25,270 bases of DNA, taken from positions 1-25,270 of the IMG/VR virus record IMGVR_UViG_3300031951_001112; one strand, given 5' to 3'. Positions 14,722 to 21,182 of this stretch are shown piece after piece (positions within the stretch are counted from its first letter, which is position 1; each line of letters opens with the position of its first letter). The notes under the pieces are model-generated. The model did no database searches. It worked only from the letters and a program-made list of their open reading frames with translations, and was not told the DNA's origin. This DNA comes from a virus. Position numbers and translations under genes: made by a program.

Positions 14722-14975
14722 TTTGTATATCGTTTGAGCATACGAATAGGTGAGTCGTTGTTACTAGTAATGCTATGGAATGTAAACTTAACACCCAGAT
14801 TCTCTAGTGCATCAACGAATAGCGCAGCATCGCAGTCTTCCTCTAGGTATACCTTATCCCCTGATTGATAACTGTACTGACTGATAGCGTCATCAATGTG
14901 AAGCATTGCTAACTCTTCACGGCTAACCTCAAGCCAGCCATGTCCGGGGTCTGAATGAAAATTGTATGTTGTCAT
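14718..14975 (-). CDS. Conserved phage protein (FHSDPGHGWL type), 85 aa
   Basis: Start at MTTYNFHSDPGHGWLEVSRE. The FHSDPGHGWL and YLEEDCDA signatures occur in a widespread phage and bacterial protein of unknown function. Carries a TTACTAGTAA palindrome as SITSN near the C-terminus. It follows a 27-codon membrane frame after one nt (TAACATG). Confidence 0.85.
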   Translation of the reverse strand: MTTYNFHSDPGHGWLEVSREELAMLHIDDAISQYSYQSGDKVYLEEDCDAALFVDALENLGVKFTFHSITSNNDSPIRMLKRYTK

Positions 14976-14976
14976 G

Positions 14977-15060
14977 TTATTTCCATAGTATATCAAAGAA
15001 ACCTGCCACTGATACTAGTAACACCATTGATACTAGTATTGATTCTAATATGTCTCTCAT
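14977..15060 (-). CDS. Single-helix membrane microprotein, 27 aa
   Basis: The protein starts MRDILESILVSMVLLVSVAG and ends FFDILWK, a single hydrophobic helix with charged ends. The ATG overlaps the upstream stop (ATGA), and its TAA is one nt before the next ATG, so it precisely fills an otherwise empty gap. Its ILVS and LLVS codons are built from ATACTAGTATC and TTACTAGTATC, two members of the dispersed palindrome family. Role unknown; a small membrane regulator is possible. Confidence 0.55.
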   Translation of the reverse strand: MRDILESILVSMVLLVSVAGFFDILWK

Positions 15061-15320
15061 ACCTTAGCCCCTAATGCACGCAGTCTAGATTTTGTGGTAA
15101 CTGTAGGCCACTTGGAGAATGTTACAGGGTTAACATCAAACCTATTGGCACTGTATACGAATGTCCCGATATGATTACCAAATAGAAACACCTTAGCATA
15201 CTCAATACATGATCGTTCATTACTAGTAACCTCTGGTTGATAGACTACCTCTGTGTTAGATTCTTTCCACGATTTCTTTTGACCAATGGCTAGGCACATA
15301 GCCTTCTCAATTTTACGCAT
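15057..15320 (-). CDS. Hypothetical protein, 87 aa
   Basis: Start at MRKIEKAMCLAIGQ, with GGAG 7 nt upstream; the frame upstream runs through a hairpin and is unlikely to be used. Basic, probably beta-rich (AKVFLFGNHIGTFVYSANRF). It carries a TTACTAGTAA palindrome as EVTSNE. No family recognised. Confidence 0.75.
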   Translation of the reverse strand: MRKIEKAMCLAIGQKKSWKESNTEVVYQPEVTSNERSCIEYAKVFLFGNHIGTFVYSANRFDVNPVTFSKWPTVTTKSRLRALGAKV

Positions 15321-15339
15321 GTTGATTCTCCGTTGATTG

Positions 15340-15349
15340 TTACTAATAA
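15340..15349. repeat. Dispersed palindrome TTACTAATAA, non-coding copy
   Basis: One of four exact copies outside genes. With its flanks it reads GTTACTAATAAC, directly beside the 15350-15369 hairpin. Confidence 0.7.
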
Positions 15350-15369
15350 CACGGGGCCGAAACCCCGTG
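15350..15369 (-). terminator. Stem-loop just after the first operon gene
   Basis: Perfect 7-bp stem CACGGGG/CCCCGTG with a 6-nt loop, beginning 4 nt after the stop of the 169-aa gene in the leftward direction. It is not followed by a U-run, so it is more likely a partial terminator, RNA-processing or mRNA-stability hairpin between the first gene and the rest of the operon. Confidence 0.55.
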
Positions 15370-15373
15370 CCTA

Positions 15374-15883
15374 TCATTGTGCTTGCTTAGCTTGATACAC
15401 TGCATCTGCCAACAGTGCAAGCTTAGACCACAGGTCAGACAGTTGCTCAGTGGTGAATGCTTCCCGTGTCTCGCTATCGTATTTCTTTTGAGCAGCATCA
15501 ATGTATGCAACCATCTTCTCATAGTCGCTCTTAGCTTCCTGAAGCTCACTCTTACCCTTAGGCATTGGGTAGCAATCTTCTTGCTCAATATTCCCGCTAT
15601 CGTCACGTTTCCATACGTCAACGTTATTAGTAATGGCCTTACCAATGACACTCTTAGCTGAGCGCAGCGAGTTCTTTTCTTCCTTGCTGAGTTCCCGCAT
15701 TGCTTCCAATGCATCCACTACTCGCTTGTGTTCCTTGTCCAACTCTTCCACATTGGATGGAGTGTTAGGGTAGCATGTTGACCGGACATAATTTGCCCAC
15801 ACTCCAGCGCCAGCTTCCCGGCTAATATCTTTACCCTCTTTAGCTTGTTGAAGTGCAACTCGCAGATTGTTTTCGTATGACAT
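15374..15883 (-). CDS. First gene of leftward operon, unknown 169-aa protein
   Basis: Helical and highly charged, with long regions that look coiled-coil (residues 45-75 and 110-140); contains SREAGAGVWANYVRSTCYPN. AAGGA lies about 7 nt before the ATG. It is the gene nearest the three leftward promoters and has its own hairpin after it, so it may be the most strongly expressed early protein. No family recognised; early takeover roles are speculation. Confidence 0.8.
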   Translation of the reverse strand: MSYENNLRVALQQAKEGKDISREAGAGVWANYVRSTCYPNTPSNVEELDKEHKRVVDALEAMRELSKEEKNSLRSAKSVIGKAITNNVDVWKRDDSGNIEQEDCYPMPKGKSELQEAKSDYEKMVAYIDAAQKKYDSETREAFTTEQLSDLWSKLALLADAVYQAKQAQ

Positions 15884-15957
15884 GTTGATTTCCTTTTACA
15901 GTTTGATTTGATTTACTAAGGCTTGAAAGATAACGCTACTAGTAACGCTATCTCCGA

Positions 15958-15971
15958 AACCCTTTCGGGTT
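15958..15971 (-). other. Leader hairpin with GAAA tetraloop
   Basis: In the leftward RNA it reads AACCC-GAAA-GGGTT, a 5-bp stem closed by a GNRA loop, about 75 nt before the first operon gene. No U-run follows, so it is not a standard terminator; RNA protection or a binding site is more likely. Confidence 0.55.
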
Positions 15972-16003
15972 GTTGGCATATCTCATTGTCAGTGATTCCA
16001 ACT

Positions 16004-16020
16004 GTATCTCTTCCAGATAC
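16004..16020 (-). other. Leader hairpin GTATCT/AGATAC
   Basis: Perfect 6-bp inverted repeat with a 5-nt loop (GGAAG in the leftward RNA). It lies between the nearest promoter and the first gene, together with the neighbouring hairpins at 15958-15971 and 16039-16059. Confidence 0.5.
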
Positions 16021-16038
16021 TTGGGCCTAAGGTACTCG

Positions 16039-16059
16039 CACGGACTCCGCCTAGCCGTG
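16039..16059 (-). other. Leader hairpin CACGG/CCGTG
   Basis: 5-bp GC-rich stem with an 11-nt loop. It is the first hairpin transcribed from the promoter nearest the operon. Weaker than the other two; it may be part of a larger structured leader. Confidence 0.4.
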
Positions 16060-16113
16060 GTCAAAGCTTACCTATACGTTTTGTTAGGGTAACGTATTCC
16101 CTTGCTTGCCTCT

Positions 16114-16145
16114 ATTTTACATGCGAAGCTTACATGAAACTTACA
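16114..16145 (-). promoter_or_regulatory. Leftward promoter C (activator-type)
   Basis: On the minus strand: TGTAAG-N5-TGTAAG-N9-TAAAAT with TG two nt before the -10 box. The same spacing, base for base, occurs at two more places upstream. No -35 box is present at 16-18 nt. It is the closest to the operon and has the weakest -10 of the three. Confidence 0.75.
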
Positions 16146-16197
16146 AAGAACATTTGTTGTCTTTTCACAACACCCGCTTAGTGTCCGATCACACCTT

Positions 16198-16208
16198 GCA
16201 TCGTATGC
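16198..16208 (-). other. Short hairpin at the predicted start of transcript B
   Basis: GCAT-ACG-ATGC in the leftward RNA, beginning about 6 nt after the -10 box of promoter B. A 4-bp stem is weak alone; it is noted because transcript A also begins with a hairpin. Confidence 0.3.
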
Positions 16209-16213
16209 TTTCC

Positions 16214-16245
16214 ATTATACACATCAACCTTACACGAAACTTACA
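16214..16245 (-). promoter_or_regulatory. Leftward promoter B (activator-type)
   Basis: On the minus strand: TGTAAG-N5-TGTAAG-N9-TATAAT, consensus -10 preceded by TGTG. Exactly 100 bp upstream of promoter C and built the same way, so the unit was probably duplicated. Confidence 0.82.
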
Positions 16246-16261
16246 GTGAGAATCATTGTCC

Positions 16262-16271
16262 TTACTAGTAA
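16262..16271. repeat. Dispersed palindrome TTACTAGTAA between promoters A and B
   Basis: Exact non-coding copy of the palindrome family, between two promoters and just downstream of promoter A. Its position would suit an operator. Confidence 0.7.
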
Positions 16272-16273
16272 CG

Positions 16274-16290
16274 TGCACTGCTTCAGTGCA
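16274..16290 (-). other. Hairpin at the predicted 5' end of transcript A
   Basis: TGCACTG-AAG-CAGTGCA in the leftward RNA, a perfect 7-bp stem with a 3-nt loop. It starts about 9 nt after the promoter A -10 box, so the RNA would begin with a hairpin, an arrangement known to protect mRNA 5' ends. It could equally be a protein-binding inverted repeat. Confidence 0.55.
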
Positions 16291-16298
16291 TGGCCTCC

Positions 16299-16330
16299 AT
16301 TATACATAGAAACCTTACATGAACCTTACA
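16299..16330 (-). promoter_or_regulatory. Leftward promoter A (activator-type)
   Basis: On the minus strand: TGTAAG-N5-TGTAAG-N9-TATAAT, consensus -10 with TG just before it. The two 11-bp units are TGTAAGGTTCA and TGTAAGGTTTC. It lies 85 bp upstream of promoter B. Confidence 0.82.
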
Positions 16331-16401
16331 ACCAAACTGAGTACCTTAGTACGTATGAAAAACGCCCCTATATATAGAGGGTAAGTAGTGTAGTACGTAG
16401 A

Positions 16402-16700
16402 TATACAATTATTATCTGTTCAATTATCCATTATCAGATAATGTATTATTAATAATATGTATAAATATTATATAAATACTTGATATATATAATAATATAT
16501 AATATAATAGTATATTAATAATATATAATATGGGGGTATATATAATATAATAGTTGTTATATACTAATATACTATAAACTACTATATAATAGTATATATA
16601 TATAATAGTAGTATATATACTATAATAATAAAGTAATAATAATATATAATATAGTAATAATAAAGTATTACTGTGTTTATATACATGTACAACTTTAGTA
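16402..16700. other. Very A+T-rich block, replication origin candidate
   Basis: About 300 bp of almost pure A/T made of short ATA/TAT/TAATA units, with no credible gene; a 95-codon open frame here is only Tyr/Ile/Leu-rich translation of AT repeats. It sits at the divide between the two transcription directions, next to strong promoters and G-runs. Easily melted DNA in this position is typical of phage origins. Function is inferred from composition and place only. Confidence 0.5.
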
Positions 16701-16720
16701 TTCATGTTCAACTCGACTAA

Positions 16721-16738
16721 GGGGGGTAGGGGGGTTGG
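16721..16738 (+). repeat. G-run element G6-TA-G6-TT-GG
   Basis: Two six-G runs and a GG pair within 18 bp, directly beside the A+T block. It could form a G-quadruplex when single-stranded. The GGGGGTAGG core recurs at 16893 and 16905. Confidence 0.6.
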
Positions 16739-16876
16739 TTTTATATTGCACTGTAGCGTAAAATTATCTCATAAAAATTATCTCATCCAGTACTTATTAG
16801 TATTATTTCTGAATAAAAGGGGTAGAACAGTTCCCACCCACCCACCTCCTTATCTTTTAAACTGATTTTAAGCCCT

Positions 16877-16882
16877 ATTATA
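16877..16882 (-). promoter_or_regulatory. Possible leftward -10 box beside the 12-bp G/C repeats
   Basis: TATAAT on the minus strand (GGCTATAATAGGG), downstream of two CCTACCCCCT repeats in that direction, with no -35 box. A transcript from here would run into the A+T block, which could prime replication. Speculative. Confidence 0.35.
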
Positions 16883-16891
16883 GCCTCTTTT

Positions 16892-16915
16892 AGGGGGTAG
16901 GTAAGGGGGTAGGTG
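16892..16915 (+). repeat. 12-bp tandem repeat AGGGGGTAGGTR
   Basis: Two adjacent units, AGGGGGTAGGTA and AGGGGGTAGGTG. Related to the G-run element at 16721. Possible origin iteron or protein site. Confidence 0.6.
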
Positions 16916-16928
16916 CTTAACAGCACCA

Positions 16929-16948
16929 AAACGCCTTGTAGGGCGTTT
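16929..16948. terminator. Terminator-like hairpin upstream of the late genes
   Basis: 7-bp stem AAACGCC/GGCGTTT with a 6-nt loop, A-rich on one side and T-rich on the other, so it could act in either direction. Leftward it ends in TTTT; rightward in TTTAAAT. Possibly separates the origin region from the late operon. Confidence 0.45.
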
Positions 16949-16979
16949 AAATCGATCTGCCTAAATTACTCAATGTGAT

Positions 16980-17002
16980 GACCTTTGTATATATATAAGG
17001 TC
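16980..17002. promoter_or_regulatory. Inverted repeat GACCTT-N11-AAGGTC around a TATA run
   Basis: Perfect 6-bp arms flank TGTATATATAT, about 68 bp before the first rightward gene. The TATA run could be a -10 element and the arms an operator, or the whole a promoter for a phage polymerase encoded elsewhere. No convincing -35 box. Confidence 0.45.
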
Positions 17003-17069
17003 TAAGCATACCATTAACTGACAACTTTCCTTTATGGAACTGCTACTAATAATATTATTAGGATTACTT

Positions 17070-17546
17070 ATGGCAAAACTTACACTAAATGCAATTGGGA
17101 GTCGATATGGGTCGATTGATGCGCTGAATGACAATTTAGACCTCATCGAAGCCGCATTTGAAAACACTCTCAGCCGGGATGGGACAGGCCCGAACAACAT
17201 GGAGTCCGACCTTGATATGGACTCTAACTCCATCATTAACTTAGCTGATGGTGTTAATAACACGGATGCTGTAAATTTACGACAAGTTAACGGGCTTATA
17301 CAGGGTGCATATGATGGCAACATTGTTAAGTTACGTGAAATTGCAACTGCAACTAGTGGTCAAACTATTTTTAATTTAAGCGGGATAACATATACACCAG
17401 CTTCAAATAACTTATCAGTATACATTCAAGGTATTAAACAACGTTTAACTTCGGCTTATACAGAAACGGATAACAATACAATTACATTTACAGAAGCAGT
17501 GCCTGTAAATGCAGTTGTAGAATTTATTGTTAATGATGACATTTAA
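17070..17546 (+). CDS. Tail fibre / adaptor protein with conserved phage N-terminus
   Basis: 158 aa. Starts MAKLTLNAIGSRYGS with a helical segment LNDNLDLIEAAFENTLSRDG and then MESDLDMDSNSIINLADG, the usual N-terminal layout of podovirus tail fibre proteins that anchor to the tail. Start chosen for AGGA 6 nt upstream; an upstream in-frame ATG at 17034 would add a hydrophobic stretch and has no ribosome site. First gene of the rightward operon. AT-rich like the phage core. Confidence 0.82.
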   Translation: MAKLTLNAIGSRYGSIDALNDNLDLIEAAFENTLSRDGTGPNNMESDLDMDSNSIINLADGVNNTDAVNLRQVNGLIQGAYDGNIVKLREIATATSGQTIFNLSGITYTPASNNLSVYIQGIKQRLTSAYTETDNNTITFTEAVPVNAVVEFIVNDDI

Positions 17547-17557
17547 AGGTAATTAAC

Positions 17558-18178
17558 ATGGCAGATACAAAAATAAGTGCCCTTACAGGTGCTACCACAC
17601 CACTAGCAGGAACAGAAGTAATTCCAGTTGTACAAGGTGGACAAACACGTAAAGTTAGTGTTGCAGATTTAACAACAGGTCGTGCAATTAGTGCCACTAA
17701 CTTAACTTTGACAACTGGCAATTTAATTGTTAGCAGCGGTCAAGGCATTGACTTTTCTGCTACCGGCCAGGATGCTGGCATGACGAGCGAGTTGCTGGAT
17801 GACTACGAGGAAGGGACGTTTACACCAACTGTCTCAAGCGGAGTCGGTTCTCCGACATACACAACGCAAGCTGGAAAATATACAAAAATTGGCAGGCTAG
17901 TTTATTTCAGTATTGCTTTGAAATTGTCTGGAGGAACCCCTGCCGCTGGACAGATCAGATTTTCTGGTCTTCCGTTTACCACTGAAAATGCAGCACCTTA
18001 CGGCGCGGCATATGTTGGTTATTCTGGAAATTTTGTTACTGCTGGAACAACAATTTATTTACCGAACAATAACACCCGTTTGGATTTTTACAAATCTGAC
18101 GGAACTATTTTCGCTGGTACAGATTCCCCTGCAATTACGGGAGATATTTACGTCAACGGTTTTTATGTGACAGCGTAA
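17558..18178 (+). CDS. Tail fibre protein
   Basis: 206 aa. N-terminal part (MADTKISALTGATTPLAGTE, VIPVVQGGQTRKVSVADL) is a common attachment segment of phage fibres; the middle has LLDDYEEGTFTPTV and AGKYTKIGRLVYF, a repeated theme in receptor-binding fibres. Composition changes near 17755 from AT-rich to GC-rich within the gene, which suggests a recombination joint between the anchor and the distal domain. Confidence 0.82.
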   Translation: MADTKISALTGATTPLAGTEVIPVVQGGQTRKVSVADLTTGRAISATNLTLTTGNLIVSSGQGIDFSATGQDAGMTSELLDDYEEGTFTPTVSSGVGSPTYTTQAGKYTKIGRLVYFSIALKLSGGTPAAGQIRFSGLPFTTENAAPYGAAYVGYSGNFVTAGTTIYLPNNNTRLDFYKSDGTIFAGTDSPAITGDIYVNGFYVTA

Positions 18179-18188
18179 GGAAATAATC

Positions 18189-19634
18189 ATGGCACTTACA
18201 AAAGTCACTTATTCGATGATCCAAGGCGCTGTTTTCAACGTCTTAGATTTTGGCGCAGTTGGCGACAATAGCAACAACGACACCACGGCTATTCAAACAG
18301 CTATTGATGCCGCGTTTGCGGCTGGTGGCGGCGTTGTCTATTTGCCAGCCGACAAGACTTTCAAGGTCACTGCTTCACTTGTAAACAAGCAAAACGTCAC
18401 GATCCGTGGCGAGGGGTTTACTTCCGTCATTAAGTCGGCCACTAACTTCAAGGTGTTTCAGCAAAACACTGGTGTCGTTGCTTACGACATGGCATGGGAA
18501 AACTTCCGCATCACCGGCGCAGCCACTGGTGTTGTGGCATCGAATCATGGCATCAACTTGTTTGAGTCTGAGCGTTCAGCAATCCGCAATATGTGGTTTG
18601 AGGAACTGGACGGCGACGGTATCTACATTCGCACAAACAACGTCACGGTCGAAAACATCTACTGCAAGAACTGCTACCGTCAAGGCATTGCAGTGACAGA
18701 CGGTGACTACATCAGCATCGACGGTGTGCGTGGCGAAGGCACAATGATTACACTGGTGGACGTTGAGCCTAACCCCGGCGATCAGATCAACTATCTGTCC
18801 ATCAACGATGTTGAGTTTTATGACCCGGCAATTCCCGCGCTGCGTGTGTACCACGCTGCTGTCGTGTATGACGCCGTGACCAAGATGACGCTTTCAAATA
18901 TCGTCAGTCATGGCATTCCGTTGCAAAGCATTGAAGGGTTGGTGGCAACCAATTTGACATCACGCAACACTGATAGCGTGGAATCGTTCCAGTTGTTCTT
19001 GTGCAAAGACGTGACGGTCAACAACGTGTCCATTACTGGAACAACCAGCGGCACACAAGAAAAAGTTGTCATGTCGTCGGTTGAGAACGCAGTTGTCAAC
19101 AACGTGTCAATCTATGGCGGCGCAAACATTGAAATTGATTTGCTTGGCCTTACAAACTGCACGTTGTCCAACTTTGTCATGCGTAACTCAGGCGCAAATG
19201 CGGTGCGCTTGCGAGATTCAACTGGCACGACGATCAACGGCATCAACTTGGACGGAACAATCACCAATGCGCTGCTTTTGAATCCGACAACATCACTCAG
19301 CAAGACAATCATCAAGAATGCCGTGGTCAATGGCGCAACCAATGGCCTTGTGGCTTCTGGAACCGTCAATGACATTTACATTGACGGAAATCTTGACGGC
19401 GCAACCACACCCATTAACCAGTCAGGCGTGACGACCGGCTACATTAGCGTCGGCGTATTAGGTGCTCTGCGAAGAAATGCTTTTGGTTTCGGTGCAGCAC
19501 CGACAGTTGGAACTTGGAATCGTGGGGACATTGTTTGGAACTCATCCCCGTCAGCTGGTGGTGTTCCGGGGTGGGTTTGCGTTGCGTCAGGTACTCCCGG
19601 TACTTGGAAAGCAATGGCAGCAGTTGCTGCGTAA
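18189..19634 (+). CDS. Tailspike with right-handed beta-helix (pectate-lyase-like)
   Basis: 481 aa. Residues 16-90 (FNVLDFGAVGDNSNNDT, AGGGVVYLPADKTFKV) match the pectate-lyase superfamily start of phage tailspikes, then many short strand repeats (NNVTVENIYCKNCYRQG and similar) form the helix. The C-terminal segment (RGDIVWNSSPSAGGVPGWVC, GTWKAMAAV) is a common capping/attachment module. It probably recognises or cleaves a host surface polysaccharide; catalytic residues cannot be assigned. GC-richer than the core genes and free of the palindrome family, consistent with transfer. Confidence 0.9.
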   Translation: MALTKVTYSMIQGAVFNVLDFGAVGDNSNNDTTAIQTAIDAAFAAGGGVVYLPADKTFKVTASLVNKQNVTIRGEGFTSVIKSATNFKVFQQNTGVVAYDMAWENFRITGAATGVVASNHGINLFESERSAIRNMWFEELDGDGIYIRTNNVTVENIYCKNCYRQGIAVTDGDYISIDGVRGEGTMITLVDVEPNPGDQINYLSINDVEFYDPAIPALRVYHAAVVYDAVTKMTLSNIVSHGIPLQSIEGLVATNLTSRNTDSVESFQLFLCKDVTVNNVSITGTTSGTQEKVVMSSVENAVVNNVSIYGGANIEIDLLGLTNCTLSNFVMRNSGANAVRLRDSTGTTINGINLDGTITNALLLNPTTSLSKTIIKNAVVNGATNGLVASGTVNDIYIDGNLDGATTPINQSGVTTGYISVGVLGALRRNAFGFGAAPTVGTWNRGDIVWNSSPSAGGVPGWVCVASGTPGTWKAMAAVAA

Positions 19635-19648
19635 ACGAAAGGAAAAAA

Positions 19649-19903
19649 ATGGCTTTGAAAAAAACTGTCGTTACAGCGCACGGAATTGAAGCGCAAAACG
19701 CATACCACAGAGTTGAGGCATTGAGTCTTGAAACAAAAAACAGAATTCAGTTTCGTGTTCGATCTTCTGTAGACGGGGTGCTGCCTCATTTTGCGGATGT
19801 AGCGTTTCAGTGTGCGTATGTGATTGACGGCGACAACCCGATTAAGCAAGCCTACGAGCACCTGAAAACTCTGCCAGAATTCGCTGGCGCAACCGATTGT
19901 TAA
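19649..19903 (+). CDS. Hypothetical protein after the tailspike, 84 aa
   Basis: Starts MALKKTVVTAHGIEAQNAYH with AAAGGA just upstream. Probably beta-rich (NRIQFRVRSSVDG, FADVAFQCAYVIDGD). It shares the GC-rich composition of the tailspike and may be a small chaperone or fibre accessory; function unknown. Confidence 0.75.
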   Translation: MALKKTVVTAHGIEAQNAYHRVEALSLETKNRIQFRVRSSVDGVLPHFADVAFQCAYVIDGDNPIKQAYEHLKTLPEFAGATDC

Positions 19904-19945
19904 ACCAAGGCCCGAGTGGATTCTCAGGCAAGAAAGGAAAGCATC

Positions 19946-20209
19946 ATGCTGGAAAAAGTAACCGTAGTTGACCGCATCGAAGTGGTCGAAAATGGCTGCG
20001 TACAAGTTCGCATCAAGACCGCCATCATGGAAGATGGCAAACAGATCAGTGGCAACTTCCACCGCCATGTCGTTGCCCCCGGCGATGACTATTCGGCTGA
20101 AAGCGACAAGGTGAAAGCCATCTGTGCAGCAACGCACACTGCTGACGTAATCGCTGCATACAAAGCCGCCCAAGAAGCCGCACAAACACCTGTTGCACAA
20201 CCAGAGTAA
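19946..20209 (+). CDS. Hypothetical protein, 87 aa
   Basis: Start at MLEKVTVVDRIEVVENGCVQ, with AAAGGA upstream. The CVQVRIKTAIMEDGKQI segment and NFHRHVVAPGDD resemble small proteins found beside fibre genes in other phages. Last gene of the GC-rich tail module; the Ala/Gln-rich C-terminus is probably flexible. No function is proposed. Confidence 0.75.
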   Translation: MLEKVTVVDRIEVVENGCVQVRIKTAIMEDGKQISGNFHRHVVAPGDDYSAESDKVKAICAATHTADVIAAYKAAQEAAQTPVAQPE

Positions 20210-20216
20210 TTAGTTT

Positions 20217-20438
20217 ATGTCTGAAGTAAGCCATAACGAAATATACGAGCGCCTCATTGCTGTAGAAAGCAAAGTTGATAAGGTTGCACAAGACACCAAA
20301 GACGTAGTGGATGCCTTTCATGCAGCGCAAGGGGCGTTCGTTGTTTTGGATTGGCTTTCTAAGATAGCTAAACCACTGTTATTTATTAGTGGTCTAGTAG
20401 CTGCATTAGCAACAGTTTGGTCTAACCACAAGGTGTAA
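20217..20438 (+). CDS. Small membrane protein, holin-like
   Basis: 73 aa. Hydrophilic helical N-terminus (SEVSHNEIYERLIAVESKVD) then a single transmembrane helix (about residues 50-68, PLLFISGLVAALATVW). It lies directly before a three-helix holin and the endolysin, so it is probably part of the lysis cassette, as a second holin or antiholin. AT-rich composition resumes here. Confidence 0.72.
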   Translation: MSEVSHNEIYERLIAVESKVDKVAQDTKDVVDAFHAAQGAFVVLDWLSKIAKPLLFISGLVAALATVWSNHKV

Positions 20439-20439
20439 T

Positions 20440-20808
20440 ATGTTACTAGAAACAATTATAGGTGCATTAGTACCTATTGGTGTAGAAGGTATTAAACAAG
20501 CCGTTGGTAAGTGGGCAGGAAGTGTTAAAGCCACTACTGTTGATGAACAAATTAAACTAGATGAAGCAGATGTGCGGCGGCTAGAAGCTGTCGCTAAAAT
20601 GGACACTCCCATTGGTCAACCTAGCCAGTGGGTAGTGGACTTAAGAGCTTCAGCACGGTATATAGGTGCATTACTAGTAATTGCTGTAGGTATTTCAACA
20701 TTATATGTACCTGTAGATGTGCACATTCAGCAACTAGCTATTGAAGCTGCCAATATTGCGTTTGGCTTTTTATTTGGTAGTCGCATAATTGCAGGGTTTA
20801 AGAAATGA
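20440..20808 (+). CDS. Holin of the three-helix type
   Basis: 122 aa. Hydrophobic segments at residues 2-17 (LLETIIGALVPIGVEG), 74-90 (IGALLVIAVGISTLYV) and 98-117 (ending GFLFGSRIIAGF), with a charged middle that ends in WVVDLRASARY. The pattern fits the 3-TM holin family described for gene-transfer agents and phages. It overlaps the endolysin start by ATGA. It carries a TTACTAGTAA palindrome in the second helix (ALLVIAV). Confidence 0.82.
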   Translation: MLLETIIGALVPIGVEGIKQAVGKWAGSVKATTVDEQIKLDEADVRRLEAVAKMDTPIGQPSQWVVDLRASARYIGALLVIAVGISTLYVPVDVHIQQLAIEAANIAFGFLFGSRIIAGFKK

Positions 20809-21173
20809 CATTTAAACTATCACAAAGGTCTTTAAACAACTTAAAAGGTGTAGATGAAGATTTAGTTGCAGTAGTTAAACGTGCAATTGAAATAACTGAG
20901 ATTGATTTTGGTATCACTGAAGGTATCCGAACATTAGATAGACAAGAAGAACTATTTAAAAAGGGTTTATCTAAAACAATGAAAAGTAAACACCTTATTG
21001 GTAGAGCAGTAGATTTAGTAGCTTATGTAGATGGTAAAGTAAGTTGGGAAAAAGAAGATTACTACCCAATTGCATTAGCTATGGAGCGTGCAGCTATTGA
21101 GTTAAATGTAAAGATTAAATGGGGTGGTGACTTTAAAAGCTTTTTTGATGGCCCACATTTTGAACTTATTTAA
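20805..21173 (+). CDS. Endolysin, M15 L-alanyl-D-glutamate type peptidase
   Basis: Cuts the peptide part of peptidoglycan at the end of infection; 122 aa. M15 zinc motifs: H63 and D70 (SKHLIGRAVD), W106-G107-G108-D109, and H118 (GPHFEL). No signal peptide, so release depends on the adjacent holin. Size and layout match T5-like and other short M15 endolysins. Confidence 0.93.
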   Translation: MTFKLSQRSLNNLKGVDEDLVAVVKRAIEITEIDFGITEGIRTLDRQEELFKKGLSKTMKSKHLIGRAVDLVAYVDGKVSWEKEDYYPIALAMERAAIELNVKIKWGGDFKSFFDGPHFELI

Positions 21174-21182
21174 GGAACTATT

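Larger units (their letters stand above)
14464..15945. repeat. Densest cluster of the TTAYTARTAA palindromes
   Basis: Exact copies start at 14464, 14761, 15220, 15340 and 15624; near copies start at 14636, 15012, 15030 (ATACTAGTAT, itself a palindrome) and 15936. This is about one every 160 bp, at the promoter-proximal end of the leftward operon. Confidence 0.75.

Noticed and set aside
16441-16700. Possible CRISPR-like or iteron array in the A+T block
   Set aside because: The short ATA/TAT units vary in length and have no regular spacer pattern.
16424-16711. 95-codon Tyr/Ile/Leu-rich open frame on the minus strand
   Set aside because: It is the translation of an almost pure A/T block; no ribosome site and no protein-like composition.
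15884-17069. Search for tRNA genes in the non-coding region
   Set aside because: No cloverleaf with a TTC-loop and CCA-side stem could be drawn; the hairpins seen do not assemble into one.
19439-20200. 253-codon minus-strand frame under the tailspike end and small tail genes
   Set aside because: Long only because GC-rich codons opposite leave few stops; Cys-rich and unlike any protein, with no promoter or ribosome site.
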